From Comamonadaceae bacterium (GTDB lineage: Bacteria > Pseudomonadota > Gammaproteobacteria > Burkholderiales > Burkholderiaceae_C): DNA of 52,182 nucleotides. The notes beneath the pieces are model-generated. The model worked only from the letters and a program-made list of their open reading frames with translations. It did not search any database and had not been told where the DNA came from. The position numbers were made by a program, and so were the translations under genes. Below, one piece after another: positions 24,767 to 32,307 of the stretch (positions are counted from its first letter, which is position 1; each line of letters begins with the position of its first letter). Location of the stretch: the NCBI GenBank assembly GCA_947450255.1, contig CANFVA010000002.1, positions 1 to 52,182 of the forward strand, read 5' to 3'.

Positions 24767-25615
24767 TCAAACGCCAAAAACCCGCGCCGTTTGCAAACTA
24801 AGGCGCAGCGCCATGGCCTCGCGGCGTGCCGCTTGTGCGAAATCAGCCGCAGCGGACGCATAAATAATCGAGCGCGACGCATTGACCGCAATCGGCCCGC
24901 TGGTGTGCTGCGCCGTACCGCGCCATGCCGCTCGCACGGTGGCTTGCGCGTCGCCACCCTGGGCGCCGACGCCTGGGATGAGTAGCGGCACGGTGGGCGC
25001 TAAGGCCCGCACCCGCTCCAGTTCCTGCGGGTAGGTGGCACCTACCACCAAGCCGAGTTGGCCGTTTTCGTTCCAAGGGCCTTGGGCTAGTTGGGCGATG
25101 TGTTCGTACAAGCGCGGCGCGCCGGGCAGGGATTGCAGGCGCTGGTTTTGAAAATCATCGCCACCGGGGTTGGAGGTACGGCACAGCAAAAACGCCCCTT
25201 TGCCAGGGTAGCGCAAATAGGGTTGTACTGAGTCCAGGCCCATAAAGGGCGAGAGCGTGATGGCGTCAGCGCCGTAGCGCTCAAAGGCCTCTTTGGCGTA
25301 TTGCTCGGCGGTGCTGCCGATATCGCCGCGCTTGGCGTCCAGGATGACCGGCACCTGCGGCGCGTTGGCGCGTAGGTGCGCCATCAGGCGCTCTAGTTGG
25401 GCTTCAGCCCCATGGGCAGCGAAGTAGGCAATTTGCGGCTTGAAGGCAATCGCCTGGTCGGCGGTGGCATCGACGATGGCGGCGCAAAAGTCGAAAATTT
25501 TGGAGGTGTCGCCGCGCCAATGCAGCGGGAATTTGGCGGGGTCCGGGTCTAGTCCCACGCAGACCAGCGATTGGTTGTTGCGCTCGGCCTGGGCGAGTTG
25601 GGTGAGAAAGGTCAT
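24767..25615 (-). CDS. pyrF: Orotidine 5'-phosphate decarboxylase, long (type 2) form
   Basis: Decarboxylates OMP to UMP, the last step of pyrimidine synthesis. The 282-residue length and sequence match the long bacterial form. VCVGLDPDPAKFP opens the barrel, FKPQIAYFAAHG follows, and the catalytic K-x-x-x-D motif is in VILDAKRGDIGSTAEQYA near residues 92-108. The phosphate-binding end is LLIPGVGAQGGD and NASRSIIYA. Cytosolic dimer. It stands alone on the minus strand, with the AT-rich accessory patch downstream of it and the carbonic-anhydrase operon's terminator upstream. Confidence 0.96.
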   Translation of the reverse strand: MTFLTQLAQAERNNQSLVCVGLDPDPAKFPLHWRGDTSKIFDFCAAIVDATADQAIAFKPQIAYFAAHGAEAQLERLMAHLRANAPQVPVILDAKRGDIGSTAEQYAKEAFERYGADAITLSPFMGLDSVQPYLRYPGKGAFLLCRTSNPGGDDFQNQRLQSLPGAPRLYEHIAQLAQGPWNENGQLGLVVGATYPQELERVRALAPTVPLLIPGVGAQGGDAQATVRAAWRGTAQHTSGPIAVNASRSIIYASAAADFAQAARREAMALRLSLQTARVFGV

Positions 25616-25666
25616 AGGCGCGCATTGTAGGTAGCGGCCTTATGCGGGTTCTCCAAACGCCTAGAG

Positions 25667-25696
25667 GCCAATAAAAACGCCACCTTGCGGTGGCGT
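25667..25696 (-). terminator. Intrinsic terminator of the carbonic anhydrase operon
   Basis: ACGCCACC (25677-25684) pairs perfectly with GGTGGCGT (25689-25696) around a TTGC loop. Read on the minus strand, the hairpin is followed directly by TTTTTATT, a proper U tract. It lies 22 bases past the stop of the 177-residue gene, so it ends the minus-strand transcript. Confidence 0.88.
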
Positions 25697-25717
25697 GACC
25701 AGGGCAGCGTGGGCGCT

Positions 25718-26251
25718 TTACTTAAACGGCGCCTTGATGAACTTGGCGCACACACCTTTGATCATGTGGCGGCGGGTGCCGTCGCGAAAGGTCAGGGTTT
25801 GCACAAAAGCGCCATCGGCCAGGTCGATGGTGAATTCTTCTTGGGTGACCATTTGCCCAAAGCGCTCAAACATGGCCGGGCGGCTGACAAACGCTTTGGT
25901 GCCTTCCATTTTGAGCGCGCCCTTGCGCGATTCGCTGATCGAGTATTCGCCTTGGTACCAGCCCGAGGCGGCATCGGGCTCCAGCCCAGCCACCAAGATG
26001 TCTTGGTACACCTTGGGCTCGGAGTTCAGCGCGCCTTGCGGCGTGGACACCGTCACTTCACAGACAAACTGTCCACCTGCTTTGCCCAGCTTATCGCTGG
26101 CGCTTTCCAATTCGCCGTCGCGCTTGACGCCTGAGGAGGGCGCCAAATGCAGAACCCCCAGCGCCACCAGACCCCAGCCCGTGAGCGCTGCGATGACCAG
26201 GGTGATCACCACGGCAGCCAGAACAGCGCCCATAGAAGATTGCTTTTTCAT
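25718..26251 (-). CDS. Unknown membrane-anchored protein next to the carbonic anhydrase
   Basis: A 177-residue protein I do not recognise. One transmembrane helix lies near residues 8-32 (after MKKQSS), with the remainder probably periplasmic. The soluble part has alternating beta-like segments (QFVCEVTVSTPQG, KVYQDILVAGLEPDA, YSISESRKGALKMEG, FTIDLADGAFVQTLTFRDGTRRHMIKGVC), and two Cys, near residues 63 and 169, could form a disulfide. It lies 39 bp downstream of the carbonic anhydrase gene and before a strong terminator, so the two are probably one transcript and may work at the same membrane site. Confidence 0.75.
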   Translation of the reverse strand: MKKQSSMGAVLAAVVITLVIAALTGWGLVALGVLHLAPSSGVKRDGELESASDKLGKAGGQFVCEVTVSTPQGALNSEPKVYQDILVAGLEPDAASGWYQGEYSISESRKGALKMEGTKAFVSRPAMFERFGQMVTQEEFTIDLADGAFVQTLTFRDGTRRHMIKGVCAKFIKAPFK

Positions 26252-26290
26252 AGTGGGGCCTTTGCGGGTGGGGCGGCTGCGCAGTCGCTA

Positions 26291-27622
26291 TCAGTTGCTC
26301 AGGATCTCACGACCGTTGAGCGGTTGGACCGGGCGGGCGTTCATCTTGAAGGGGAAGGCTTGCACCTGCTCCTTGGCGATGTTGACGGTGGTCTTGAGGA
26401 TAAAGAAGCGCACGCCTTCGGTACAGGGCGGCGTGGTCAGCGAGCCTTCGTAGCTGTAAAAGTCAAACTCGCGCGGCAGCAGGTTGCCGGGGTTGAAGTT
26501 CACACCATCGGGCGCGTATTCCACATTTTCTTCTTTAGGTAAATTGGCCCACAGGGTTTTGATGCCGGGGTTTTCGTTACCTTCTTTGAGCAGCACGCCC
26601 AGCACAGCGAGTTTGCCTTCGGCGTTTTTGTGCACAAAGTGCACAACCATAGCCATGGGCTTGCCGTCAATTTTTTCTTCGCTGGGGCGGTGAAAGTGGA
26701 ACTGCAATAACTCGTGGGCTACCCCGTCAATGCGTAGCTTGCTGCCAGGGCTGACCACCACTTGAATGGTGTGGCCGTTGTTCAGCATCTTGAGCGGGCC
26801 TTCTTTGTAGTCGGCACTGATCACCATGCGTGACTTGACAAAAGGCCCTTTGATATCCAGCGGCGATTGCGACTTTCCAGCCGAGCAGGTGGGGAATTCT
26901 TTGCCCCACTTTTCTGGGCCCATCTCACCTTCGTAGCCCCAATGGGGCGCGGCGTGTTTCTCTTCCTTCTTGTCACCGTGGCCATCGTCTTTGCCTTTGC
27001 CCTTGCCGTGGCCATCTTCCTTCTTGCCATGGCCGTCGTCTTTTTTACCATGGCCGTCGTCTTTAGCGTCTTTTTCTTCCTTATCGCCGTGGCCCGCTTT
27101 TTCAGACTTGGGCAGACAGTCAGACATCACTTTGATTTTTTCGCCGGCAGCCACCAAGCCCAATTGCGCAGCGCAAATCGTGTTCTTGCGGTCGCCCAAT
27201 TCAGACAATTGCAGCGCTTTGCGGAAGGATTCCAAGGCGCCCGGATCTTCCGCACCTTTGGTCAGCATGCGCAGCGCGCCCAAGCCGGCTTGGCGTTCGG
27301 CGGAGAGATTTTTCTCTTTCTTGTAGGCGTTTTCCAGGTCGCTCAAGGTAGAGCCGCTGGCCAGTGCGGCTTTGACAGCCTCCAGCTGGTTGGCTTTTTC
27401 TTCCAGCGGCGCCATTTCCTCTTGCAGGGCATGCATTTCTTCTTCCGCAGCCTTGATGCTTTCCTCTTTTTCTTTGGCCGATTTTTCGGCCGCTTCAACC
27501 GACGCCGTCAATTCCGTAATCTTGGCCTTAGAAGTGGCCGCTTGTTTTTGGCTCGTAAAACCAAACACGCCGGCGCCTATAAGGGCGGCGACCAAAAATA
27601 CTTCCAACAGAATTCTTTTCAT
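26291..27622 (-). CDS. Membrane-anchored alpha-carbonic anhydrase with coiled-coil and His-rich linker
   Basis: A 443-residue protein hydrating CO2, with an unusual layout. Residues 1-22 are an uncleaved-looking membrane anchor, residues 30-85 a charged coiled coil, and residues 86-172 a helical region with two Cys. Residues 173-226 are a low-complexity linker with four K-D-D-G-H-G-K-type repeats, and the rest is a complete alpha-carbonic anhydrase. Zinc ligands are the two His in QFHFHRPSEE and the first His of VVHFVH; SLTTPPCTEGV supplies the active-site Thr and NNGHTIQV the neighbouring strand. It probably sits in the periplasm. The His-rich linker may bind zinc. AAAGAG precedes the ATG. 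It is the first gene of a two-gene operon. Confidence 0.92.
   Translation of the reverse strand: MKRILLEVFLVAALIGAGVFGFTSQKQAATSKAKITELTASVEAAEKSAKEKEESIKAAEEEMHALQEEMAPLEEKANQLEAVKAALASGSTLSDLENAYKKEKNLSAERQAGLGALRMLTKGAEDPGALESFRKALQLSELGDRKNTICAAQLGLVAAGEKIKVMSDCLPKSEKAGHGDKEEKDAKDDGHGKKDDGHGKKEDGHGKGKGKDDGHGDKKEEKHAAPHWGYEGEMGPEKWGKEFPTCSAGKSQSPLDIKGPFVKSRMVISADYKEGPLKMLNNGHTIQVVVSPGSKLRIDGVAHELLQFHFHRPSEEKIDGKPMAMVVHFVHKNAEGKLAVLGVLLKEGNENPGIKTLWANLPKEENVEYAPDGVNFNPGNLLPREFDFYSYEGSLTTPPCTEGVRFFILKTTVNIAKEQVQAFPFKMNARPVQPLNGREILSN
26967..27070. repeat. Imperfect tandem repeats encoding the His-rich linker
   Basis: Within the carbonic anhydrase gene, 24-30-base units containing CCATGGCCGTCGTCTTT or close variants repeat about four times. 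They encode the D-D-G-H-G-K-K motifs. Such repeats can change number by slippage, so linker length may vary between strains. Confidence 0.7.
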
Positions 27623-27747
27623 AGCTGCTCTTTCGGATATTTAGTGTGAAAAGTAGACACTCCAACGATGCGCGCCAGGCGCTTGCACGGGTAAATCGGG
27701 CAAACCTATTGCGCTCTTATCGGCACGACAAGCGAAATCTTGACCCA

Positions 27748-28647
27748 TCATGGCACTGACCGTGTTCCACGATAAGAAATTCCGGCGCCTGTGCCGTCGA
27801 GCAGCATCATATCTAATTGATCCACACCGTTTTGTTTGGAAACCACCGCCACGCCTTGCAAAGTGCGGTTTTCCCAGTCGCGACACAAGGTGATGGGGCC
27901 CAAAGACAGCGTGACTTTGAAGTAATTGAAACTCTGCGCGGTCCAAGACCAGGTCAGGGGGGGATGACCCCGAAAACATTCCCACAAAGAGCCCGATACG
28001 TCTGCCAAGCCCTGGGGGCCAAATGCCAGCCGTCCGCCGATAGTGTTGGTTTTGCTCGACCAATAACCATCCCAAAGGCTACTGTGCAGCGCCGCAGGTG
28101 GGGCATCGAATTGGTAACTGTCTGAGGAAAGGCTGTCAGCGGCGAGGCGGTAGTTGGTGGGACTGCTGCGGCTGATGGAGATATCTGCCAGCAAATGACT
28201 TAAGGAGCCCGCAGAGATGTTTGCAGTGGCTGGGAAGGGCGCTGATTCAATCCCCTCGCTGACTTTCCAGCTCTGCGCCACATTGGCCGCCACACCTTGG
28301 ACGCCGAGCGCGAGTTGTCCGCTGTAGAGGTGCGCCAAATGCGGGTCCGCCGCGCCAAAGTACCAGCCATACACCTGCACGGTTTGCTCAGATGCGGGTA
28401 CCACCAGCGCTAAAAACTCGCGTTTTGGATTGCTACCCAATGCACCCTTATAGAGACCTGCCAACGCGGTCGCGGGCACGGTCGGGGTGGTTGGACTACT
28501 CGCATCGGGTGCAGGCGTATCCACGACCAGAGCGTCGGGAGTGCCGCCGCAAGCGGCCAGTACCAAAGCGACTGCGGCGAAGCTGCGGCTGAGGCTGCGC
28601 AGTAACGACGACAGACGGCCCCGAATTAGTGGGTTTTCGACATTCAT
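27748..28647 (-). CDS. Unknown lipoprotein, last gene of the fli operon
   Basis: A 299-residue protein I do not recognise. The N-terminus has Arg-rich residues, a hydrophobic core and a lipobox VLAACGG with C33, so it is very probably a lipoprotein. A Thr/Pro/Ala-rich linker covers about residues 35-60. The rest contains repeated beta-like segments with Gly, Ser and aromatic residues (LAGLYKGALG, VYGWYFGA, LWDGYWSS, GISYRGTRSVP), suggesting a beta-barrel or lipocalin-like fold, though I cannot name one. Its start overlaps the preceding gene by 4 bp. A role at the cell envelope or flagellar base is inferred from linkage only. Confidence 0.7.
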   Translation of the reverse strand: MNVENPLIRGRLSSLLRSLSRSFAAVALVLAACGGTPDALVVDTPAPDASSPTTPTVPATALAGLYKGALGSNPKREFLALVVPASEQTVQVYGWYFGAADPHLAHLYSGQLALGVQGVAANVAQSWKVSEGIESAPFPATANISAGSLSHLLADISISRSSPTNYRLAADSLSSDSYQFDAPPAALHSSLWDGYWSSKTNTIGGRLAFGPQGLADVSGSLWECFRGHPPLTWSWTAQSFNYFKVTLSLGPITLCRDWENRTLQGVAVVSKQNGVDQLDMMLLDGTGAGISYRGTRSVP

Positions 28648-29396
28648 TGCGGCTCCACCCAGCCCGCTTGCAGCCAGTGACAGTAGTCGTCCAGGTGCGG
28701 CCAGGCGATGTGGTTGATCGGGGTTCCGGGCGGGAACAAGTCACCTGTCAGGTGGTCCAGCCAGGCGCCGTCGGCGTCAAGCTGGCTGCCAAAAGCGGCA
28801 AAGGCGGCGCGCTGCGGCGCTTCCTGCCCCGCACGTTTGCGGATGGAAGTAGACGGTAGCGGTGGCTGTACGCTGCGCATCATGGGGGTATGTGCGCGGC
28901 GCGACACTGGGGTGCGCACCGGACCGGAATAGGCGTCATGGATGCTGCCCCAGTGCCTGGCGCGCAGGCGGCGCCGGATGCTGGCGATGCGGTGGCTGGC
29001 TTCGTCCACATCGGGGTGGTGAAAGCGGATCTGGCCCAGGACATTGTCAAACAGGACCAGGGCCTGGCGGTTTGCTTGCAAGACTTCGCCCAATTGGTTG
29101 AGCGCGTCGCCCCGCTGGCAAACCAACTCGGTGCCGCTGGCCGCGAGTGCCTGGCCATGGCGCCAGCGAAACAGCGGGGCAGCGAAGGGGTCGATGTCCA
29201 GGGCGGTGACTTTGCCGAAACTGCATAAAAATGGACTGGACATCATCCAACCGGCGCTGGCGCCGATCAATAGCAACTCATGGTGGGCCGGCGGCTTTTG
29301 CGCCAGCCAGGCGGCTATGTCCTGGCAGGTGGGCGCCCACAGTGCCTGGCTGCGCCAAGCCTTCCAGTGCCAGCGCAGGCCGCCTGAAGGGTTCAT
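28644..29396 (-). CDS. Methyltransferase-like protein, translationally coupled to fliJ
   Basis: A 250-residue protein that looks like a divergent class I SAM-dependent methyltransferase. ELLLIGASAGWMMSSPFL near residues 40-57 resembles motif I with the Gly pattern altered, ALDIDPFAAPLF follows as the acidic strand-2 end, and ALVLFDNVLGQI resembles motif IV. Residues 150-200 are Arg/Pro-rich, perhaps a flexible insert. No signal peptide. It overlaps fliJ upstream and the lipoprotein gene downstream by 4 bp each (ATGA), so it is translated with them. It could modify a flagellar or envelope component, but no target can be seen. Confidence 0.65.
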   Translation of the reverse strand: MNPSGGLRWHWKAWRSQALWAPTCQDIAAWLAQKPPAHHELLLIGASAGWMMSSPFLCSFGKVTALDIDPFAAPLFRWRHGQALAASGTELVCQRGDALNQLGEVLQANRQALVLFDNVLGQIRFHHPDVDEASHRIASIRRRLRARHWGSIHDAYSGPVRTPVSRRAHTPMMRSVQPPLPSTSIRKRAGQEAPQRAAFAAFGSQLDADGAWLDHLTGDLFPPGTPINHIAWPHLDDYCHWLQAGWVEPQ

Positions 29397-29836
29397 GGCG
29401 TCTGGGCCCGGTTGTATTGCATTACGCCCAATTCATCCATGCGCGATTGTTCGCGCTTTTCGACAAATTTGGCGACAGCCTGTCGGTCGTTTTCGGTGAG
29501 CGTTTGCATTTTTAGGCGCTCGGTTTCGGCCAGCACTTTGTGGTGGGCCAGCGTGGCCAAATGGGTTTCGGAGCGCTCAATATCGTTCTTCACACGTTCG
29601 CGCAGGTTCAAAAGCTGGGACATGAACTGGCGCTGGTTCATGGCATCGGTCATGCCTTTGGAGCGGCTGTTGGCGGCGTTTTTTTCGTGGTACTCCTGGT
29701 ACATTTTTTCCAGCTTGGCCTGGCTGCCTAGCAGCGATTGGCGTAGTTCTTCGGCGCGCACGGTGTCCTCTCGGATTTGCGTGAGTTTGCGCTCGGCCTT
29801 GTTTTCCAGCGCGGACCAGCAGGCACGTACTTTCAT
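29393..29836 (-). CDS. fliJ: Flagellar export chaperone FliJ
   Basis: Cytosolic coiled-coil protein of 147 residues that binds FliI and FlhA in the flagellar type III export apparatus. The sequence is almost wholly charged and helical with heptads (RAEELRQSLLGSQAKLEKMYQEYHEKNAAN, then LRERVKNDIERSETHLATL), matching FliJ in length and in position right after fliI. A conserved C-terminal segment, KMQTLTENDRQAVAKFVEKREQSRMDEL, also fits. Its stop overlaps the start of the methyltransferase-like gene. Confidence 0.92.
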   Translation of the reverse strand: MKVRACWSALENKAERKLTQIREDTVRAEELRQSLLGSQAKLEKMYQEYHEKNAANSRSKGMTDAMNQRQFMSQLLNLRERVKNDIERSETHLATLAHHKVLAETERLKMQTLTENDRQAVAKFVEKREQSRMDELGVMQYNRAQTP

Positions 29837-29873
29837 AGTGCCGTAGCGCTTGGACGCGGGATACCTGCCATGC

Positions 29874-31196
29874 TTACTGCTCCATCAGCACGCGCACATC
29901 GGTGCGGGTCTGGCTCTCGTCGATGCCGCTGTACATGTCTTGCTGCAAAAACGTTTCCATCGCCGCGCGCAGGGCAATGGCCTGGTCAATCTCGGCATTG
30001 GAACCCGGTTGGTAAGCGCCGACCTGGATCAAGTCGACGTTTTGCTGGTAGAGCGACCACAGGCGCCGAAAGCGGTTGGCCAGTTTCAAGTCGGTGGGTG
30101 TGAGCAGGTTTTGCATCACCCGTGAGATGGAGCCGGTCAGGTCGATGGCCGGGTAATGCGCCGCATCGGCCAGTTTGCGCGAGAGCATGACTTGGCCGTC
30201 CAGCGAGGCGCGGGCGATATCGACAATCGGGTCATTGCCGTCATCGCCTTCGGCCAGCACGGTGTAAATCGCGGTAATCGAGCCATGGCCGTGGCGGCCC
30301 ACGCCGGCGCGTTCGATCAAATTGGGCAAGAGCGCAAATACCGAAGGCGGATAGCCTTTGGAGGTGGGCGGTTCGCCAATAGCCAGGCCGATTTCGCGCT
30401 GCGCATGGGCCACGCGGGTCAGGCTGTCTACCAGCATCAACACGTCTTTGCCCTGGTCGCGAAAGTATTCGGCCACCACATGCGTCAGGTGCGCACCTTT
30501 GAGGCGCAACACCGGCGAGACATTGGCCGGCGCCGCAATGACCACGGCTTTGGCCAGACCTTCGGGACCGAGGGTTTCGTTGATAAAGGCCTGCACTTCG
30601 CGGCCGCGCTCGCCGATCAGGCCGATGACCACCACGTCGGCTTTGGTAAAGCGGGTGAGCATGCCCAACAGCACACTTTTGCCCACGCCGGAACCGGCGA
30701 CCAAGCCCACGCGCTGGCCACGCCCGAGTGTCAGTAATCCATTAATCGCTTTCACGCCCACGTCCAGCACCCGGTCGATAGGGCCGCGCTCCATGGGGTT
30801 GATGGGCAAACCCAGCAGACCGAGCTTGTCGGTGCAGGCGGGTTTGGGCCGGCCATCGAGCGGCTCGCCCTGCGCGTCGATCACGCGCCCGAGCAAGGCC
30901 TCGCCCAAGAGGGCATGGCCGCTGTCGCTCAGCACCCGCACCGTCGCGCCCGGGCCGATGCCGGTAGGCTCGGAAAACGGCATGAGGTAAATGGTTTTGT
31001 CGGCAAAGCCGACGACTTCGGCTTCGATGCGTTGGCCGTTGAGACCGACGACTTCGCAGCACGCACCGATCGGCGCCATGATGCCGCGCGCCTCCAGCCG
31101 CAGGCCAACCAGCCGTACCAGCGTGCCGCTGCGCTGGGGCAACTGGCTGTGCAATTTGGGGATGGCTTGGCCGACGTCCGCCGCAAAGTCAAACAT
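29874..31196 (-). CDS. fliI: Flagellum-specific ATP synthase FliI
   Basis: Hexameric ATPase that energises flagellar type III export, 440 residues. Walker A is GLVAGSGVGKSVLLGM near residues 163-178, with GLIGERGREVQAF after it, Walker B in VLMLVDSLTRVAHAQREIGLA, and the C-terminal catalytic-core HYPAIDLTGSISRVM segment, with a final helical part. The N-terminal beta domain includes GTLVRLVGLRLEARGI. All these are diagnostic of FliI over F1-beta. It overlaps fliH by 8 bp and precedes fliJ. Confidence 0.97.
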   Translation of the reverse strand: MFDFAADVGQAIPKLHSQLPQRSGTLVRLVGLRLEARGIMAPIGACCEVVGLNGQRIEAEVVGFADKTIYLMPFSEPTGIGPGATVRVLSDSGHALLGEALLGRVIDAQGEPLDGRPKPACTDKLGLLGLPINPMERGPIDRVLDVGVKAINGLLTLGRGQRVGLVAGSGVGKSVLLGMLTRFTKADVVVIGLIGERGREVQAFINETLGPEGLAKAVVIAAPANVSPVLRLKGAHLTHVVAEYFRDQGKDVLMLVDSLTRVAHAQREIGLAIGEPPTSKGYPPSVFALLPNLIERAGVGRHGHGSITAIYTVLAEGDDGNDPIVDIARASLDGQVMLSRKLADAAHYPAIDLTGSISRVMQNLLTPTDLKLANRFRRLWSLYQQNVDLIQVGAYQPGSNAEIDQAIALRAAMETFLQQDMYSGIDESQTRTDVRVLMEQ

Positions 31197-32307
31197 GGTC
31201 GTGGTCGTTCAGTATTTCGTCGATCGCTGCTACCGTGTCATAGCCGGATGAAGCAGGTGCGGGCAGGGGCACCTCATGCGCCGCCTCCAGCGTGTCAGCA
31301 GGGGGTGCAGTAAACGGCGCAGGGGCAGCGGCAGGCGCAGCCATGCGCGGCTGTGCGTCTTCCACCCGGCTGCTGGGCAGGCGGTCGGCGCTGATGCGCT
31401 CGGCACTAAAGGCGCTGTGCGCGCTCCAGCGCGGAGTATCGATCTGCAGGCCGCGTGCCAGCGCGCTCAGGCGCTCGGTAATCAGGTCTTCCACGATGGC
31501 GTCATTGGCGCTGGCGCGCACACTGCCAGGCAGCATAGTGTCGTCCGCCTGCAGGCGCAGGGAGGAGCCTTCGTTCAAGCCGGTGCGCTCGCGCATGCTG
31601 TGCAAGCGCTCCACATCATCTGGGTGCAAATACACCGTCACCATGGATTCATCATGTTGTCCCAAATCGTCCACGCAGCGCTGCACCAGGCGCTCGATGG
31701 CGCTGCCGTCGACTTGTAACTCGGCCAGGACCAATTGCTCGGCCAAATGCAGCGACAAGCGTTTGAGCGGTTCAAAAAAACTCTGTGGGTTTTGTTGCAA
31801 ATCGGCAAGCACAGCCTGTAATTTTTCCACCAGGGCATGGTCTTGGCCCAGTGCGGACTGAGCCTCGTGCTGGGCCTGGGTCTGTAGCTGCGCACGTGCT
31901 TCGGCCATGCCCTGGGCATGGCCTTCTGCGCGCGCTTTTTCTAAGGCCTGCGCGTCGATCGCTGGCGCAAGGGGCACAGTGCCAGCGTCTGCCTCAGCGG
32001 TGCTTGCGACGGCATCGGTGGGGGCCAGCGCGGGCGTGGCGTGCGTCGTCTCTTGGGCCGATTCGTCCAGCGGGGCGGCGTGCGCCTGTTCTGCGGCATG
32101 CGCCGCTGTTTCGCGCGCCAGTGCTTGCAAGTCCAGCACCGGCGTGACAAATCCTTGCGGATCAAAACCGGCAGCTTGGCTGGGTTTCCAGGGGCTGGGC
32201 AAAAAGCCGCCCTCGGGCGCAATGGGGTGCAGCAGGTCGGTCGGTTGCCAAACCCGCGCCGGGCGCACCTCGGGTTTGCGTGCTTCGGCTTGCGCCGTGT
32301 TAGACAT
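31189..32307 (-). CDS. fliH: Flagellar assembly protein FliH, long form
   Basis: Cytosolic regulator that binds FliI and links it to the C-ring. The C-terminal domain fits: EALQTQAQHEAQSALGQDHALVEKLQAVLADLQ heptads followed by LADLQQNPQSFFEPLKRLSLHLAEQLVLAELQVDG and the NDAIVEDLITERLSALARGL ending. At 372 residues it is clearly longer than the usual 220-260. The extra length is an Ala/Pro/Thr-rich N-terminal part (residues 40-140) and an Ala/Pro-rich tail after residue 310, both probably disordered. It overlaps fliG and fliI by 8 bp each. Confidence 0.88.
   Translation of the reverse strand: MSNTAQAEARKPEVRPARVWQPTDLLHPIAPEGGFLPSPWKPSQAAGFDPQGFVTPVLDLQALARETAAHAAEQAHAAPLDESAQETTHATPALAPTDAVASTAEADAGTVPLAPAIDAQALEKARAEGHAQGMAEARAQLQTQAQHEAQSALGQDHALVEKLQAVLADLQQNPQSFFEPLKRLSLHLAEQLVLAELQVDGSAIERLVQRCVDDLGQHDESMVTVYLHPDDVERLHSMRERTGLNEGSSLRLQADDTMLPGSVRASANDAIVEDLITERLSALARGLQIDTPRWSAHSAFSAERISADRLPSSRVEDAQPRMAAPAAAPAPFTAPPADTLEAAHEVPLPAPASSGYDTVAAIDEILNDHDHV

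Noticed and set aside
26602-26700. Loss of the usual Glu beside the third zinc His in the carbonic anhydrase
   Set aside because: The second-shell Glu appears as Val, but the ligands and Thr are intact and, from memory, other bacterial alpha-CAs vary here, so this is not evidence of inactivity.
26867-27649. 260-codon plus-strand frame with hydrophobic runs opposite the carbonic anhydrase
   Set aside because: Its Phe/Leu/Val-rich look is the complement of the Lys/Glu/Asp-rich linker and coiled coil; no ribosome site.
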